From positions 261,263,077-261,327,076 of the forward strand of contig CM057349.1 of assembly GCA_030015575.1 (NCBI GenBank): a DNA stretch of 64,000 nucleotides, written 5' to 3'. This document shows, in pieces, positions 21,770-34,697 of this stretch; position 1 is the stretch's first letter, and every line of letters starts with the position of its first letter. Origin of the DNA: Agapanthus africanus (lineage: Eukaryota > Streptophyta > Magnoliopsida > Asparagales > Amaryllidaceae). A program made the position numbers and the translations under genes. The notes under the pieces are model-generated. The model searched no databases. It worked only from the letters and a program-made list of their open reading frames with translations, and was not told where the DNA came from.

Positions 21770-23987
21770 TGTTGGGTTACTAGGCACTCTAACAAGGGTT
21801 AAGGAAATATCAAACATGCTCGATTAAAATTTTAGCCGTGCCTAAAAACCCTAAACAAGATCTTTGCTAGAAAATTAGGGTTTCACATGCTAGTAAATCA
21901 CATTTACCACTAAGTGAATACGAAATACAACCTTTGTAGATCGGTCCTTCACTTAATTAGCTCCTTATTGAAGTCCCTTCACTGCGATCGTGGTTCTCCT
22001 GGACTCTTGCATGGCTTCACGAGGCGAAAAAAGCGTCCTTGCTTGAAGTCTTCGAGGCCGAAGATGATCTACGTCGAGGGAATATCAAATCAAGCTACTA
22101 CTTCACTAACTAGAGAATTAGTGAAGCAAACACCCTATACTAAAGTGCTTGTCTAGTAGAGGATGGAGAAATAGGAAGTGGGTTCTCTTTAGAATTTTAT
22201 TTCTCACAATCTATCTCACTTTGGATCAAACCCTAGCAAGCTTTTCTTTTGAACAAAGAAGAAGAAGATGAACAAAATAAAATGAGAAGAGATAATGATC
22301 AAGTGAGTGAGCTAACCATGGTGAGTGAGTATCATATACTAACTCATGTAGAGACATAACCATGGCTAATCCAAAATGGTTAGGTTAATAAAAATCTAAG
22401 GTAAAACAAAGTTAGTGGACTTTGTCAAAACATCCACAAGCATCCACAAGCTTCATGCTTGTGACAAAATGTCCACTAATTTGTAATTACCTTAAATAAT
22501 TATTAACCACCATTTAAAATAGAATAGTGTATGTCTTGTACACCCATGTCAAGTGTATCATCAACCATGATACAAAAAGAAAACACATTTTAATATATAT
22601 CACATATATATTAAAGTGTGCACACGTAAGAAAAATCCTTAAGTGAACATGTGTTAGTTAATGTAAACTAGTATATCTAATATACAATTATACACTAAAT
22701 TATTAAATCAACACTTGACTTAATAATCCGGTCATATCTCATATAACCGACTAAAATCCATTGTATCGACTTTTCGAATCAACACTTGATTCGATAACCC
22801 GGCTATATCACATATAACCTCGCGATACAAAAAGTCGCGAGAATAGAATACGGTATCACATACACGCATCATTCTCGGTCTCGCACATATCACATATGAG
22901 CTCCTATTTCGTTTTGCCTGAACCAGTAAAACCTCTGTGTAGGACTCTAAAGACTCGTCAATACGCCGGTAGTAGGTGATGATCACATCAAGCACCCACA
23001 AGCCGTCAGCGGTACTAGCTGGACGTAACGGCCACCCGGGTATTGAGCGATCAGAAGATCAGCAAGCAAGCTCGCTCCAACTCCTGTAAAAGCCTGCCGG
23101 TAACACTTCCCGTACAGTCCGATCTCCTCGTCTGATATGTCGCATATCAAGTCTAGGGGTAGTAAACGTCAGACCCCAACAAATGATAAGTCGTGCCGAT
23201 ATGAGGCTCATAACGGGTCGAGAAACTACTGGTAACACTTACCAGTAAATCTCTAAATCAGCCGTGGCCAGGGACTTCCCTGTTACGGCCAATCGAGCAC
23301 TGTGCAACATCAACCCCCAATACCGGGAGAGACGAAACCCCTCCTATCGCTCATTGCCTCCATGTGACTCGGGACTGTACCCAAAAACCACCATTTTGCA
23401 CGCCCTCTTGGACGTGGTAAGGTGGAAATCAAAGTACAGTGGGAATCACACAAGACTCTATGACGATCTCGGGTCTACAGACTAACCTGCACAAGTGTCA
23501 CCAGAGAACAGCCATCTGACGTGAGGTATAATACCATCTGGGAGTTCTCGGCGAGTCCGTCCAGTGTACCCAGTCATCACTGAACACCCGTATACCATCT
23601 CTGATGTCAAACACCAATGGATATGGGATCATCCATCGCCCATCTAATGGGTCGAGAAGCGTATACGCTAGTCTACACTGATATATCGATGCCCCGTCTC
23701 GATACACCCACGATTAGGGACCTTGAAGGATGTACTTATGGACTACCATATCCCCACTAGTATGATCCGCATCATAGTCCAGGTAGTCAAGTACACATCC
23801 TAAGGGCTTTACCAACATGTAACTATAAGACAGTATAAAGAGATAAGTATGCATGTTAAGATAAAGAGCAACCAGATTGCATACTATCATGTCGAGCAAG
23901 AAAGTCCTCTCTATATATGTCCAAGCATCCAATATAATATACATCATCTGTACAATACTGGCCTCTAGGGCATACATACAACTAACA
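21770..23987 (-). repeat. 5' LTR of element D (family 1, 2218 bp)
   Basis: On the minus strand it starts TGTTAGTTGTATGTATGCCC at 23987 and ends at 21770 next to the PBS. It carries the palindrome array (about 22590-22900). It is more diverged from the G LTR than the H LTR is. Confidence 0.92.
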
Positions 23988-26900
23988 GCTTCACGAAGAG
24001 AAAGATACAAGCTAGCTTCTGATCTTCGATAACATAGATGATCTACCTTGAAGTTTCATTAACACAAGCTAACACTCACTAAATGAAGTGAACACTCTCA
24101 TCTAAAGGGCAAGGATAGATGAGGATGATGAAGTAGGATTTTTGCTCTCATTTGTTTTATTATTCTCACTCAATTTTCATCACAAAATCAAATCAAGAAA
24201 GCTTTTTCATGAAAAGAGGAAGGAAGAAGAAGAAGAATCATTCATAGAATCCTTTTGTGATGAATCATGAATTATTGTAGTGGTTACAAATCTAACCAAG
24301 GGTTAAGCATGAAGGAGTTAACCCTTGTAGAGAATTAACTAGAGTTAATGGTTTGGATTGGGTTAACATAATATCTTCACAAAATATCAAGCAAAACACA
24401 AAGTCAAAGCTTCATGAAACTTCATGGAAGCTTCATGCAAAAGCTAACCCTAATCCAAACCCTAACCAAGTTTAAACCCTAAACCATTGTTAAATTTGTA
24501 ACCCTAACATGTTACAATATTATATATCACATATACAATATATTTTGTAACAATAGAAAATAATACAATTAACATATATAGCATATATATCAACGTATTA
24601 TCCCGTGAGAAAATGAATCTTTTAGTGAGATAATATTAGTTAATGTAATTTAATATATCATATATATTATTGTAAATTAAATTATCGAATCAACACTTGA
24701 TCCGATAATCTGGCTATTTCACAAATAACCGACTAATACGATGATCCGGCTATATCACATATACCCGGCCGATATCTCATATCGCGAGAATCCAATACGG
24801 TATCACATACACGTATTGTTCTCGGTCCCGCACATATCATATATGTGCTCCTACTCCGTTTTGCCTGAGTCAAGAAACCTCTGTGTAGGACTCTAAAGAA
24901 TCGTCAATACGCCGGCATTAGGTGATGATCATATCAAACACCCACAAGCTGCAAGCGGTCAGCTAAACGTAACAGCCACCCAGGTATTGAGCGCTCAGAA
25001 TGTCAACAAGCAAGCCTGTACATTCTCCTGGGAATCCAATCAGTAACACTCCCGTACAGTCCGGTCTCATCGTCTGATATGTCGCATATCTCGCCTAGGG
25101 GTGGTAAACGTCAGACCCCCAGTGTTGGATATAGTGCCCTCAGAGTCAATTATTGAATCATAGGCACGTGATTGCAATGGTTGAGGGAGGACATATACCG
25201 GTAGGACAGTCTTACTCGAGATGATAGTATGCTATCTGGTTTATCTTTATCATCGTGTACTGCTTTAGGTGACCTTACGAGTCGCTATTACACGTTGATA
25301 GAGCCCATAGGATTCTTGCTTGACTACCAGCAGTATGAGGGCGATCATATACGTGAGAGCTGGAGTCTATAAGGAAATCCTTAAAAGGTCCCTAGTCGTG
25401 GGAGTTTCGAGAAAGGGCATCGATTCTCTAGAGTAGACTAGTGTATACAGTCGAGACCCCGACGAGGGGCGGTGGCCGGTCTCACAAGCCACTGGTGTCA
25501 GTTGGTTCACCTAAGATGTATACAGGTGCTCATTGGGTTATGAGTACACCGGACAGGACTCGCCGGGAGCCTGCTAGTTGGTATTATACCTGACGTCAGA
25601 TAGCAGTTCCCTGGTGACATGTGTACAGGTTAGTTCATCGACCTGAGATCGTCATTTGTCTTGTGTGAGTTCCCACTGTGCTTTGTTTACTACCCTACCA
25701 CGGCTCAAAGGAGTCGTGCAAACAGGTTTTAGTTGGGTACAGTCCCAAGCCACATGGAGGCAGTGAGCGGATCTGCAGGGGTTCTTCTCTCCCGGTATTG
25801 GGGGTGAGGTCGCGCTGTGTCTAGGAGAGCCAGTACATGAAAAGTCCTTGGCCAAGGCAGGAGATTTACTGGCAGGTATTCCAGTACTATCTCAGGGTGT
25901 TATGGGCTACACTCCGACACGACTTGTACCGCTATTGGGGGTCTGACTTTTACCAACCCCCTAGGCCCGTCATGCGATGCTCATAGACGAACGGACTAGA
26001 CCGTGCGGATATTGTCACTGACAGGCTCAGTAGGGTGTCAGGATGAGTTCGCTCATCGACGTCCCTTTTGGTCAATACCTGGTAGCCCGTCACGTATTGG
26101 CTTATACCTCTGACGTGCTAGTGGTTAAATCCACAGCCAAAGTATTGACAAGTCTTTAGAGTCCCCCACAGACCAGTTTCTCAAGTTTCGGGCGAAACGC
26201 TGTAGAGGCCGTATCGAGATATAGCAGGGTTCGATCAGATACGTGCGGTATTGCACGGATCGTGATTGGACGGATTTTACTAGCCGGCTTTAGCTTAAGC
26301 CGGATCCTAGTATTAGACAGTGTAGTTTTGTCTCTTTGCATTTGTTTTCAGTGTGAATACAAATGCTGGCATATATATGCAGTAGCGGGGTTTTCCTGTA
26401 ATTTATTACGGGATCAGTTTTCTGAGGTTGCCAGTTTGCATTCCGTTCCGGCCAGTTTTCCTTTGTTCCTTCGCGGCCGGACTTTCCGATGGAGGGGGTT
26501 ATTTGCAAGTGTGCAAATAACATTTTGTGGAGGGGTTTTCTTTCATTATGTGGCTTCATGATGAGATTCTTTTTCCATCTCTTCCTTTGCATTAAATGGT
26601 GATTAGGATGGATTAGAAATTGATATGATATGGTTATCATTTCTTTTGGATGTGGTCACCCCTTTGCTTTTACTACACTTACCTTCCTTCTTGTTTTGTT
26701 TCCCTCCACCACCATTTTATCATAAGGGGCCGGCCACATTAGGAGCATGGGGGTTTTTCATTTTTGATGTGGGAGAAATTATCATATGATATTATGCTTT
26801 GCTACAAAATCCATACCCATCTCCAAAGCTTATTCTTCTTCTTCCCCCCATCAAAGGCAACTTCACAACCCCTAGAGACAATGGATTCTACACTTGCCTA

Positions 26901-28035
26901 CAGCATATCTTGGACGCGTCGGCTTGCCAACTTCGTGCCCGAGTTGCCTCGGTCCAGAGGTGGGAGCCCGTAAAAGAATCCGGCTACGTGGTGCCCTTTC
27001 CGACGAGAAGGTGACGAACGGAGTTTCCGTGGGAGATTGGAGTGGAGACGAAGACCGAAGAACACGGATCGCTTGGTATATCTCTCTACCTAATCTTTTA
27101 GTTTGCTAGTAGCTAGGTTAATGGCCCAATCCGGGGTGAAAGTGCGCGGTGGGGCCGGTTTGCAAGTTTCGCAAAGTTTTCGTTTCCGCGTTTCCGGCGT
27201 CGGATCGACGGCCGGGGCGCCGCCGTGCACTTACACCCAGTAGCTCGATAAGTCGTGTCGATATGAGGTCTATAACAGTTCGAGAAACTACTGATAACAC
27301 TTACCAGTAAATCTCAGCAACCCTGGCCAGGGATTTCCTGTTATAGCCAATCGAACACAGCACAACATCAACTCCCTATACCGGGAGAGACGAATCCCCT
27401 CCTATCGCTCATTGCCTCCATGTGATTCGGGACTGTACCCAAAAGCGACCTTTTTGCACGCCTTCTTGGACGTGGTATGATGGAAATCAAAGCACAGTGG
27501 GAATCACACAAGACTCTATGACGATTTCGGGTCAACAGACTACTCTGTACCAGTGTCACCGGAGAACTGCCATCTGACGTGAGGTATAATACCATCTGGG
27601 AGTTCTCGGTGAGTCCGTCCAGTGTACCCAGTCTCTACTGAGCACCCGTACACCATCCTTGATGTCAAACACCGATGGATATGGGATCATCCATCGCCCA
27701 TCATATGGGTCAAGATGCGTATATGCTAGTCTACTCTGGCGTATCGATGCCCTGTCTCGATACACCCTCGACTAAGAACAGTTATAGGATGTACTCGTCG
27801 ACTACCGTGGCCCCACTAGTATGATCTCATCATAGTCCCAGTAGTCGAGTACATATCCTAAGGGCTTTATCAACATGTAATATAGAGACAATCAGAGTAC
27901 ATGTTAAGATAAAGTACAACCAGATAGCATACTATCATGTCGAGCAAGAAAGTCCTCCCTATATATGTCCAAGCATCCATTACAATATACATTGTATGTA
28001 CAGTAATGGCCTCTAGGGCATACATATAACTAACA
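23988..28035 (-). repeat. LTR of element E (family 1), interrupted by solo LTR S
   Basis: The family 1 LTR starts on the minus strand at 28035 (TGTTAGTTATATG) and is split by S plus its target duplication (25118-27240). It continues to 23988, where D was inserted. Visible length without S is about 1930 bp; the missing ~290 bp at the LTR 3' end should lie beyond D. No PBS, PPT or internal part is in the window, so it may belong to a full element or be a solo LTR. The flank in F is GTAAG (28036-28040). Confidence 0.87.
25123..27235 (+). repeat. Solo LTR S (family 2) with 5 bp target duplication
   Basis: Starts TGTTGGATATAGTGCCCTCA at 25123 and ends GCCGTGCACTTACA at 27235 (2113 bp). It has CCCAG directly on both sides (25118-25122 and 27236-27240), and the E LTR continues across it without loss. 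No internal region is present, so unequal recombination between two LTRs removed it. It is closest to the C LTR by eye. Confidence 0.95.
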
Positions 28036-28423
28036 GTAAGAAGGTAGTAGGGAGTGAGGGTATTTGGATGACATGCTCTTTATAGGAAGTGATTTTCCTA
28101 TACTACGATCAGTTATACTGTGGTTGTCACAAGGTGTTTCTCCACATAGGATCTGGATAAAATATCAGGGTTTCTGGTCACTAGATCTATGGTTTTAGAT
28201 CTAGATTTTGGAAGTGTCCTAATTTGGGTACTTGACACTATTCTAAAGTATTTTAGAATGGACGACTCCTGGCATGGTGGTGTACCCGCAGGTGATGGAG
28301 TCACCCTCTCTAAAGAGATGTCTTCTAGACTGATGAGGAGAAGGATTTGCATAATTGGCATTTCACTTGCTTAGGCAATTGAGTCAATCATGAGATACCA
28401 AGTACCCCACCAGATATTGTTTT
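28036..28423 (+). pseudogene. Element F, RT relic (left piece)
   Basis: Matches B from about 10210 to 10605: AAGAAGGTAGTAGG, the ruined YVDD region, the TCACCCTCTCTAAAGA stretch and the GGCAATTGAGTCAATC stretch. It begins at the right end of E and stops at the left end of G. The sequence continues at 39005, with GTTTT repeated on both sides of G. Confidence 0.87.
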
Positions 28424-30624
28424 TGTAGGGTTCCTAGGCACACTATAGAGGTCTCACAAGGCATCGAACATTCCAATTTAAAAATTATGGGTGCCGAGAA
28501 ACCCTAATACGGATCGTCGGCTAGATTTCTAGGCGAAAAGGTAAACTAGTTAACTACTTAACTAGAAGTGAGAAGCTACAACCTTTGTAGATCCGGTTAT
28601 CCACTTCTTTAACTCCACGTGGGTGTCCTCTCGCTGTCCATCATGAATCCCGAACTCATTTGTCGGCTTCATCGGAGAAACGGGCGGAATAGGTCGTCGG
28701 CTTCGTGTCAAAGACGATCTACGTCGAGGTTGCACAAGCTCAAGCTCCGACTTCACAAAGTTGTGAAACTTGTGAAGAAAACACCCAAAACAACTTGGCA
28801 AGAGGTAGAGGGTGAAGAAATAGGAGGTGGGTTCACTTTAGAATTGGATTTCACTCACTTTTTCTCAAGTTGCCATTGATGGCATCTAGTTTTCTCTCTT
28901 GAAGAAGAAAGAGAAGATGAGGCTAGAATATGATAAGTATTGTGAAAAAGAATAATAAAATCAAAAATACTTATCATGTTCTAACCTAGGTTAAGTGTAG
29001 AGAATAAACCATGGTCACTTGAGAGGGTTAGGGTTAAGCATGAAGATAAGGATGGTTACAAAAGTCAAAGCTTCATGAAGCTTCAACTTAAAACAAAAGA
29101 AGCCACCATTCTCATCATAATCATGTTCAAATAAATAAATGAAAATGCAAAACCCTAATCAACACTTAACCATGGTTTAATTCTTTATACTTAACAACAA
29201 GATCATGTATCATCAAACATGATACAAATATGTGCACAAAAGTATATCACATATACTTCTTGCACATCAAGTGAGAAAATCCATATAAAGTGAACCAATA
29301 CTAGTTAATGCAATGTAGTATATCAAATATATAATTATACATTAAATCATTAAATCAACACTTGATTTAACGATCCGGTCATATCGCATATAACCGACTA
29401 GTATCCAATGTATCGGCTTATCGAATCAATGATTCGATAACTAGGTCATATTGAATATAACCAATCGAAACATTTATCGCGAGAATGAAATGCGGTATCA
29501 TATACACGCATTATTCTCGGTCCCGCACATATCTCATATGCGCTCCTATTTCGTTTCGCTTGAGCCAGGAAACCTCTGTGTAGGACTCTAAAGACTCGTC
29601 AATACGCCGGTAGCAGATGATGATCATATCAAGCATCCACAAGCCGCAAGCGGTCTGCTAAACATAACGGCCATCCGGGTATTGAGCGATCAGAAGATCG
29701 ACGAGCTAGCCCGCTCACACTCCTGTGAATCCAACCAGTAACACTTACCGTACAGTCCGGTCTGTTCGTCTGATATGTCGCATATCAAGTCTAGGGGTGG
29801 TATACGTCAGACCCCAATAACCGATAAGTCGTGCCGATGTGAAGCTCATAACGGGTCGAGAAACTACTGGTAACACTTACCAGCAAATCTCTGATCAGCC
29901 CTGGCCAGGGACTTCCCTGTTACGGCCAATCGAGCACAGCGCAACATCAACTCCCAATACCGGGAGAGACGAAACCCCTCCTATCGCTCATTGCCTCCAT
30001 GTGACTCGGGACTGTACCCAAAGACCACCGTTTTGCACGCCCTCATGGACGTGGTAAGGTGGAGATCAAAGCACAATGGGAATCACACAAGACTCTATGA
30101 CGATCTCGGGTCTACAGACTAACCTGTACAAGTGTCACCTGAGAACTGCCATCTGACGTGAGGTATAATACCATCTGGGAGTTCTCGGCGAGTCCGTCCA
30201 GTGTACCCAGTCTCCACTGAGCACCCGTATACCATCTCTGATGTCAAACACCAATGGATATGGGATCATCCATCGCCCATCTCATGGGTCGAGAAGCGTA
30301 TACGCTAGTCTACACTGGTATATCGATGCCCCGTCTCGATACACCCATGACTAGGGACCATGAAGGATGTACTTATGGACTACCATGTCCCCACTAGTAT
30401 GATCTGCATCATAGTCCAGGTAGTCAAGTACACATCCTAAGGGCTTTACCAACATGTAACTATAAGACAGTTTAAAGAGACTAGTGTACATGTTAAGATA
30501 AAGAGTAACCAGATAGCATACTATCATATCGAGCAAAAAAGTCATCTCTATATATGTCCAAGCATCCAATATAATATACATCATCTGTACAATACTGGCC
30601 TCTAGGGCATACATACAACTAACA
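28424..30624 (-). repeat. 3' LTR of element G (2201 bp)
   Basis: The minus strand starts TGTTAGTTGTATGTATGCCC at 30624, next to the purine tract, and ends CCTAGGAACCCTACA at 28424. The palindrome array lies at about 29200-29560. An antisense-looking open frame of 87 codons at the LTR start (30614-30351) is conserved only as far as the DNA is. Confidence 0.95.
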
Positions 30625-30625
30625 A

Positions 30626-30635
30626 TCTCCCACTT
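30626..30635 (-). promoter_or_regulatory. Polypurine tract of element G
   Basis: The minus strand reads AAGTGGGAGA one base before the 3' LTR. Confidence 0.92.
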
Positions 30636-30638
30636 GCA

Positions 30639-33600
30639 CTAGGGCCAGCTGCTGTAGTATCGCATACCGAGCATCCCGAAGAGTCTCTCAAACTGTATCT
30701 GGGGAATGGCCTTCGTGAGTGGATCCGCCGTGTTGTTCTTCGTGTCAACCCTCCTGACCTCGATCTCCCGGCGATCAACTATCTCCCGGATCAGGTGATA
30801 CCGCCTCAGAATATGCCTGGATCGCTGATGGGACCTGGGTTCCTTGGCTAAAGCCACCGCTCTATTGTTATCGCAATACAAAGGTATTGGATGCTCAATG
30901 GATGGAACCACTCCAAGTTCAGAAATGAACTTCTTGTTCCAGACAGCTTCTTTAGCAGCATCGTTGGCAGCGATGTATTCAGCCTCCATCGTCGAGTCTG
31001 CCACGGTTTCCTGCTTGGAACTCTTCCAGCTAACCGCCCCTCCGTAAAGGGTAAAGACAAAGCCCGACTGTGACTTAGAGTCGTCCTTATCACTCTGGAA
31101 GCTCGAATCGGTAAAAGACTCCACTTGGAGTTCTCCGTTACCATACACCAAGAACATATCTCTAGTCCTTCGCAAGTACTTGAGAATTCTCTTCACAGCT
31201 GTCCAGTGACTCTCTCCAGGATCAGCTTGATACCTGCTCACTACACTTAGTGAGTATGCTACATCGGGTCTGGTACATAGCATCGCATACATGATAGAGC
31301 CTACTGCTGAAGCATAGGGTATCCCTTGCATGCGAGCTCTCTCCAAATCAGTCTTGGGAGACATCTCTTTGGAGAGAGTGACTCCAGAGATCGTGGGTAA
31401 GTTCCCATGCTTGGATTCTTCCATACTAAACCTCTTTAGTATGGTGTCAATGTACCTGGATTGGGACAATCCCAATATCCGTTTGGATCTATCTCTATAG
31501 ATCCTGATCCCCAATATGCAGGAGGCATCACCAAGATCTTTCATTGAGAATCTTTGTGATAAGAAGAGCTTGACCGATTGCAGCATAGGAATGTCATTTC
31601 CTATCAAGAGTATGTCGTCCACGTACAATACGAGGAAGACAACCTTACTCCCTGCCACCTTCTTGTAAATACAAGGTTCATCTGGGTTTTTGACGAAATC
31701 AAACTCTTTGATAACGACATCAAAGCAGATGTTCCAACTCCGCGATGCTTGCTTTAATCCATAAATGGATTTAAGCAGCTTGCACACCTTCCCGCTGCTC
31801 CTACTGTCTACGAAGCCCTCTGGCTGAGTCATGTACACGCACTCTTCTAAATCACCATTTAGAAAGGCGGTCTTAACATCCATTTGCCAGATTTCGTAGT
31901 CATGATATGCAGCGATGGCAAGCATGATTCAGATGGATTTAAGCATAGCCACTGGAGAAAAGGTTTCGTCATAGTCCACACCTGGTCTTTGACGAAAACC
32001 TTTTGCTACAAGTCTAGCTTTGAAAGTCTCCACTTTCCCATCTACACCAAGTTTCTTCTTGAAGATCCATTTGCTCCCAATGGGTTTTACCCCTTCAGGA
32101 GCAACTTCCAAAGTCCATACTTTGTTGGTGTACATGGATTCCATCTCGGACCGCATAGCATCCAGCCATTTCACTGAGTCCCCACTCGTGATGGCCTGCT
32201 CGAAGCTAGTTGGGTCATCATCTTCCATGATGCAATCCTCGCTTCCACCATCAATGAGAAAACCGTAGTATCTCTCAGGTGGACGAGAAACCCTACCAGA
32301 TCGGCGGAGAGGCTGAGGTTCGTCGGGTACTACCGAATCTTCTGGTTCCACTAAATCTTCAGTTATAGTTTGTGTTTCTGGAACTTCTTCCAGTTCTACC
32401 TTAGAGCCACTAATCTCTTTTGCAAGAAATTCCTTTTCTAAAAAGGTGGCATGTTGAGCAATAAACACTTTTTGTTGTTCACTGTGGTAGAAGAGATATC
32501 CATTTGAATGTTTAGGATATCCCATAAACTTACATAGAACTGACCGTGCCTCGAGTTTGTCTGGATTTTGCCTTTTGACATAGGCCAGACAACCCCATAT
32601 CTTAACTCGTTTAAGACATGGTCTCTTCCCACTCCATATCTCATATGGTGTGGTAGGTACAGATTTAGTTGGAACTTGATTCAATAGGTATGCCGCTGTC
32701 TCAAGTGCATACCCCCAGAAGGAAATAGGTAACTCAGCTGTACTCATCATAGAGCGCACCATATCTAATAGGGTGCGATTCCTCCGCTCCGATACACCGT
32801 TGTGCTGTGGTGTATAAGGAGGAGTAAGCTGAGAGAGAATCCCATTCTCTTTTAGGAAGTCCAGGAATTCATTGCTCAAGTATTCACCTCTCGATCAGAT
32901 CGAAGGATTTTAATACTTTTTCCGGTTTGTTTCTCGACTTCTTGTTTATATTCTCTAAATTTCTCAAAAGCTTCAGACTTGTGTCTTATCAAGTACACAT
33001 GTCCGTATCTTGAGAGATCGTCAGTGAATGTAATGAAGTACGAAGAACCATCCCTGGCATGTGTAGACATGGGACCGCATACATCACTATGTATTAGTCC
33101 CAAGAGTTCAGTAACTCTTTCTCCGTGTCCCGTAAACGGAGTTTTGGTCATCTTGCCTTTGAGACATGACTGGCAAGTGTCATAAGATGAAAATTCGAAT
33201 GGTTTTAAATACCCATCCTTATGCAACTTAGCCAGTCGTGTCGCATTGATGTGACCCAGTCTACAATGCCACAAGAAGGATTCGTTGAGTTCAGAACTCT
33301 TCCTCTTGTGTGTGTTTGTTATACTCAGAACTGTTGATTGGTTTAGAACATAAATGCCATTGCACAACGTGCCTGATCCAACCAACTTTTGGTTACGGAA
33401 AATGTTCATAACATTGTCCTGTAATACAAAATTATATCCCTCTTTACTTAATAAAGAAACCGATATAATGTTGCATATCAGGTTCGGCATGTAATAGCAT
33501 TCGTTCAGAACCAATGTATTACCAGTTGGTAATACAAGGTGATATTCCCCGACAGTCTTAGCTGCAACAATTGCACCATTTCCAACTCTAATGTCTTTAT

Positions 33601-33883
33601 CACCTTCTCTAAGTTCTCTACCTTTCTTAAGCCCATGTAACTGATTACATATATGGGATCCTGACCCGGTATCCAATACCCAGGACGTAGAGGAAATGGA
33701 GAAACAGTTCTCAGTAACGAACACACCCGAAGAAAATGCATCAACATGTACTTTCTTCATTCGGGTGGCATGGGAATCCTGGTATTCCCCTATATCCTGT
33801 TCATTCCTATAACTCTTATAAGAATGAACGGAACCAACGTTCCCCAGCACAGTATAACATGCGGGTTTGGTCAATACATCCAT
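30639..33883 (-). pseudogene. pol: Copia Pol polyprotein of element G, two lesions
   Basis: Pol of about 1080 codons. Piece 1 (33883-32876): protease active site DTG at residues 71-73; zinc finger H206, H211, C237, C240; integrase acids D267 and D330. Piece 2 (32879-31929): third integrase acid E31 in [18 protein letters not shown] motif, linker PPERYYGF, and RT start [10 protein letters not shown]. Piece 3 (31925-30639, 428 aa): MDVKTAFLNG, YVDD at 101-104, and RNase H acids D273, E314 and D352, ending ...MRYYSSWP. Lesions are one base lost near 32888 (D has CCTCCTCG, G has CCTCTCG) and a TGA after LKSI near 31927, where D encodes Q. The start ATG at 33883 leaves only ~70 residues before the protease motif and no gag domain. 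Confidence 0.95.
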
Positions 33884-33919
33884 ATTATTATCTTTATTAG
33901 GGCATGAAATGGTCGCTAC

Positions 33920-33940
33920 CTAGAGAGAGAGAGAAGAAAA
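33920..33940 (-). promoter_or_regulatory. Polypyrimidine tract ending TAG before G pol
   Basis: The minus strand reads a T/C run ending CTCTAG before GTAGCGACC, 36 bases upstream of the pol ATG. D has CCAG at this position, which keeps the frame open. In G the TAG closes that frame, or could serve as a 3' splice site. Confidence 0.3.
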
Positions 33941-34361
33941 CACTTTAGCGTATGCTCGTGCAAGATCAGATTGGTTATTATCTTATCTAATCAGGATGGC
34001 TCCCACTGCTTTTTATCAAATCTTTCTTCAAACCCTAAAAGGAAAGACTAGCCGGGATTAATTACATACTACAAGTTCGCCAATCTTTCAGCCAGGCCAG
34101 TGTCGGTACTTTGAGGGAGGTCCCCCGTGCTTTCGCACGAACCTAATTAATGTAAACCTCGTTTTCACAGAGGCGTAACCTCGTTAACACTTTTCTAGAC
34201 ACCTACTTGATCGGCTAATTGTAATGTGTAAAACTCTCCCAGGAGTAACTCTTACTCGCAGCGGGTATCGGGATCCAACTATCTCATAGAAGGTATGCAA
34301 TCTCATTGCAAATTTCAACACTTGAAATTCCCGATAATATTTTGCCCCTAGTGTGCCATGA

Positions 34362-34556
34362 CCTTGACAGAGGTCAACAAATCATAGTGCACTAGTCAAG
34401 TTCAACCCGTCATTTCTTGATTGAATCAAACCCACTCGCACGACCCTTGACAGAGGTCAACAAGGTCGTACGACTACCCTAATCCAATCACATCACATGC
34501 TTTGCAGATAATTACTAGTTAGCTACCGCACACTACGCCTTGACAGAGGTCAACAA
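34362..34556 (-). repeat. Three spaced TTGAC...GTCAA stem-loops in the G leader
   Basis: CCTTGACAGAGGTCAACAA occurs at 34362, 34445 and 34538. The core TTGAC-AGAG-GTCAA is a perfect inverted repeat. Around unit 2 the outer bases (GCACGACC and GGTCGTAC) can extend the stem, and around unit 1 the ATGA and TCAT flanks can. Confidence 0.83.
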
Positions 34557-34697
34557 ACGCAGCACGAATACTAAATAGTCTTTATCTGAAATGACGGAGG
34601 GCTACGACAGGTTTTTCTGAAAACCTATTGCGTAATGAACTTGATATCGTTGTAGAATCAAATGAAGTTTTGAAATGGAGTGATTTTGAGGCTTTTC

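Larger units (their letters stand above)
16711..23987 (-). mobile_element. Element D: family 1 copia, 5' LTR to RT
   Basis: Minus-strand element with 5' LTR (21770-23987), PBS (21757-21768), leader without gag, and pol down to the RT active site at 16711, where C interrupts it. The remaining RT, RNase H and 3' LTR lie left of the window. D is inserted in the LTR of E; the right target flank is GCTTC (23988-23992). Confidence 0.9.

Noticed and set aside
24430..24490. Telomere-like AACCCTAA motifs
   Set aside because: Scattered and imperfect within an LTR, not a tandem array. Such motifs are common in plant promoters and LTRs.
25118..27240. S as a truncated full-length element
   Set aside because: Both LTR ends and a perfect target duplication are present with nothing internal, so a solo LTR explains it better.
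28619..28879. 86-codon frame in the G 3' LTR, repeated at 36987-37247
   Set aside because: Same position in two recent LTR copies. No known domain, and equivalent positions in A, D, H and J are not open.
30351..30614. 87-codon open frame at the start of the family 1 LTR, also in the other G LTR (38731-38994) and D (23714-24010)
   Set aside because: It keeps its frame only where the DNA is nearly identical; older LTRs (A, I, J) break it. Conservation reflects recent copies, not coding.
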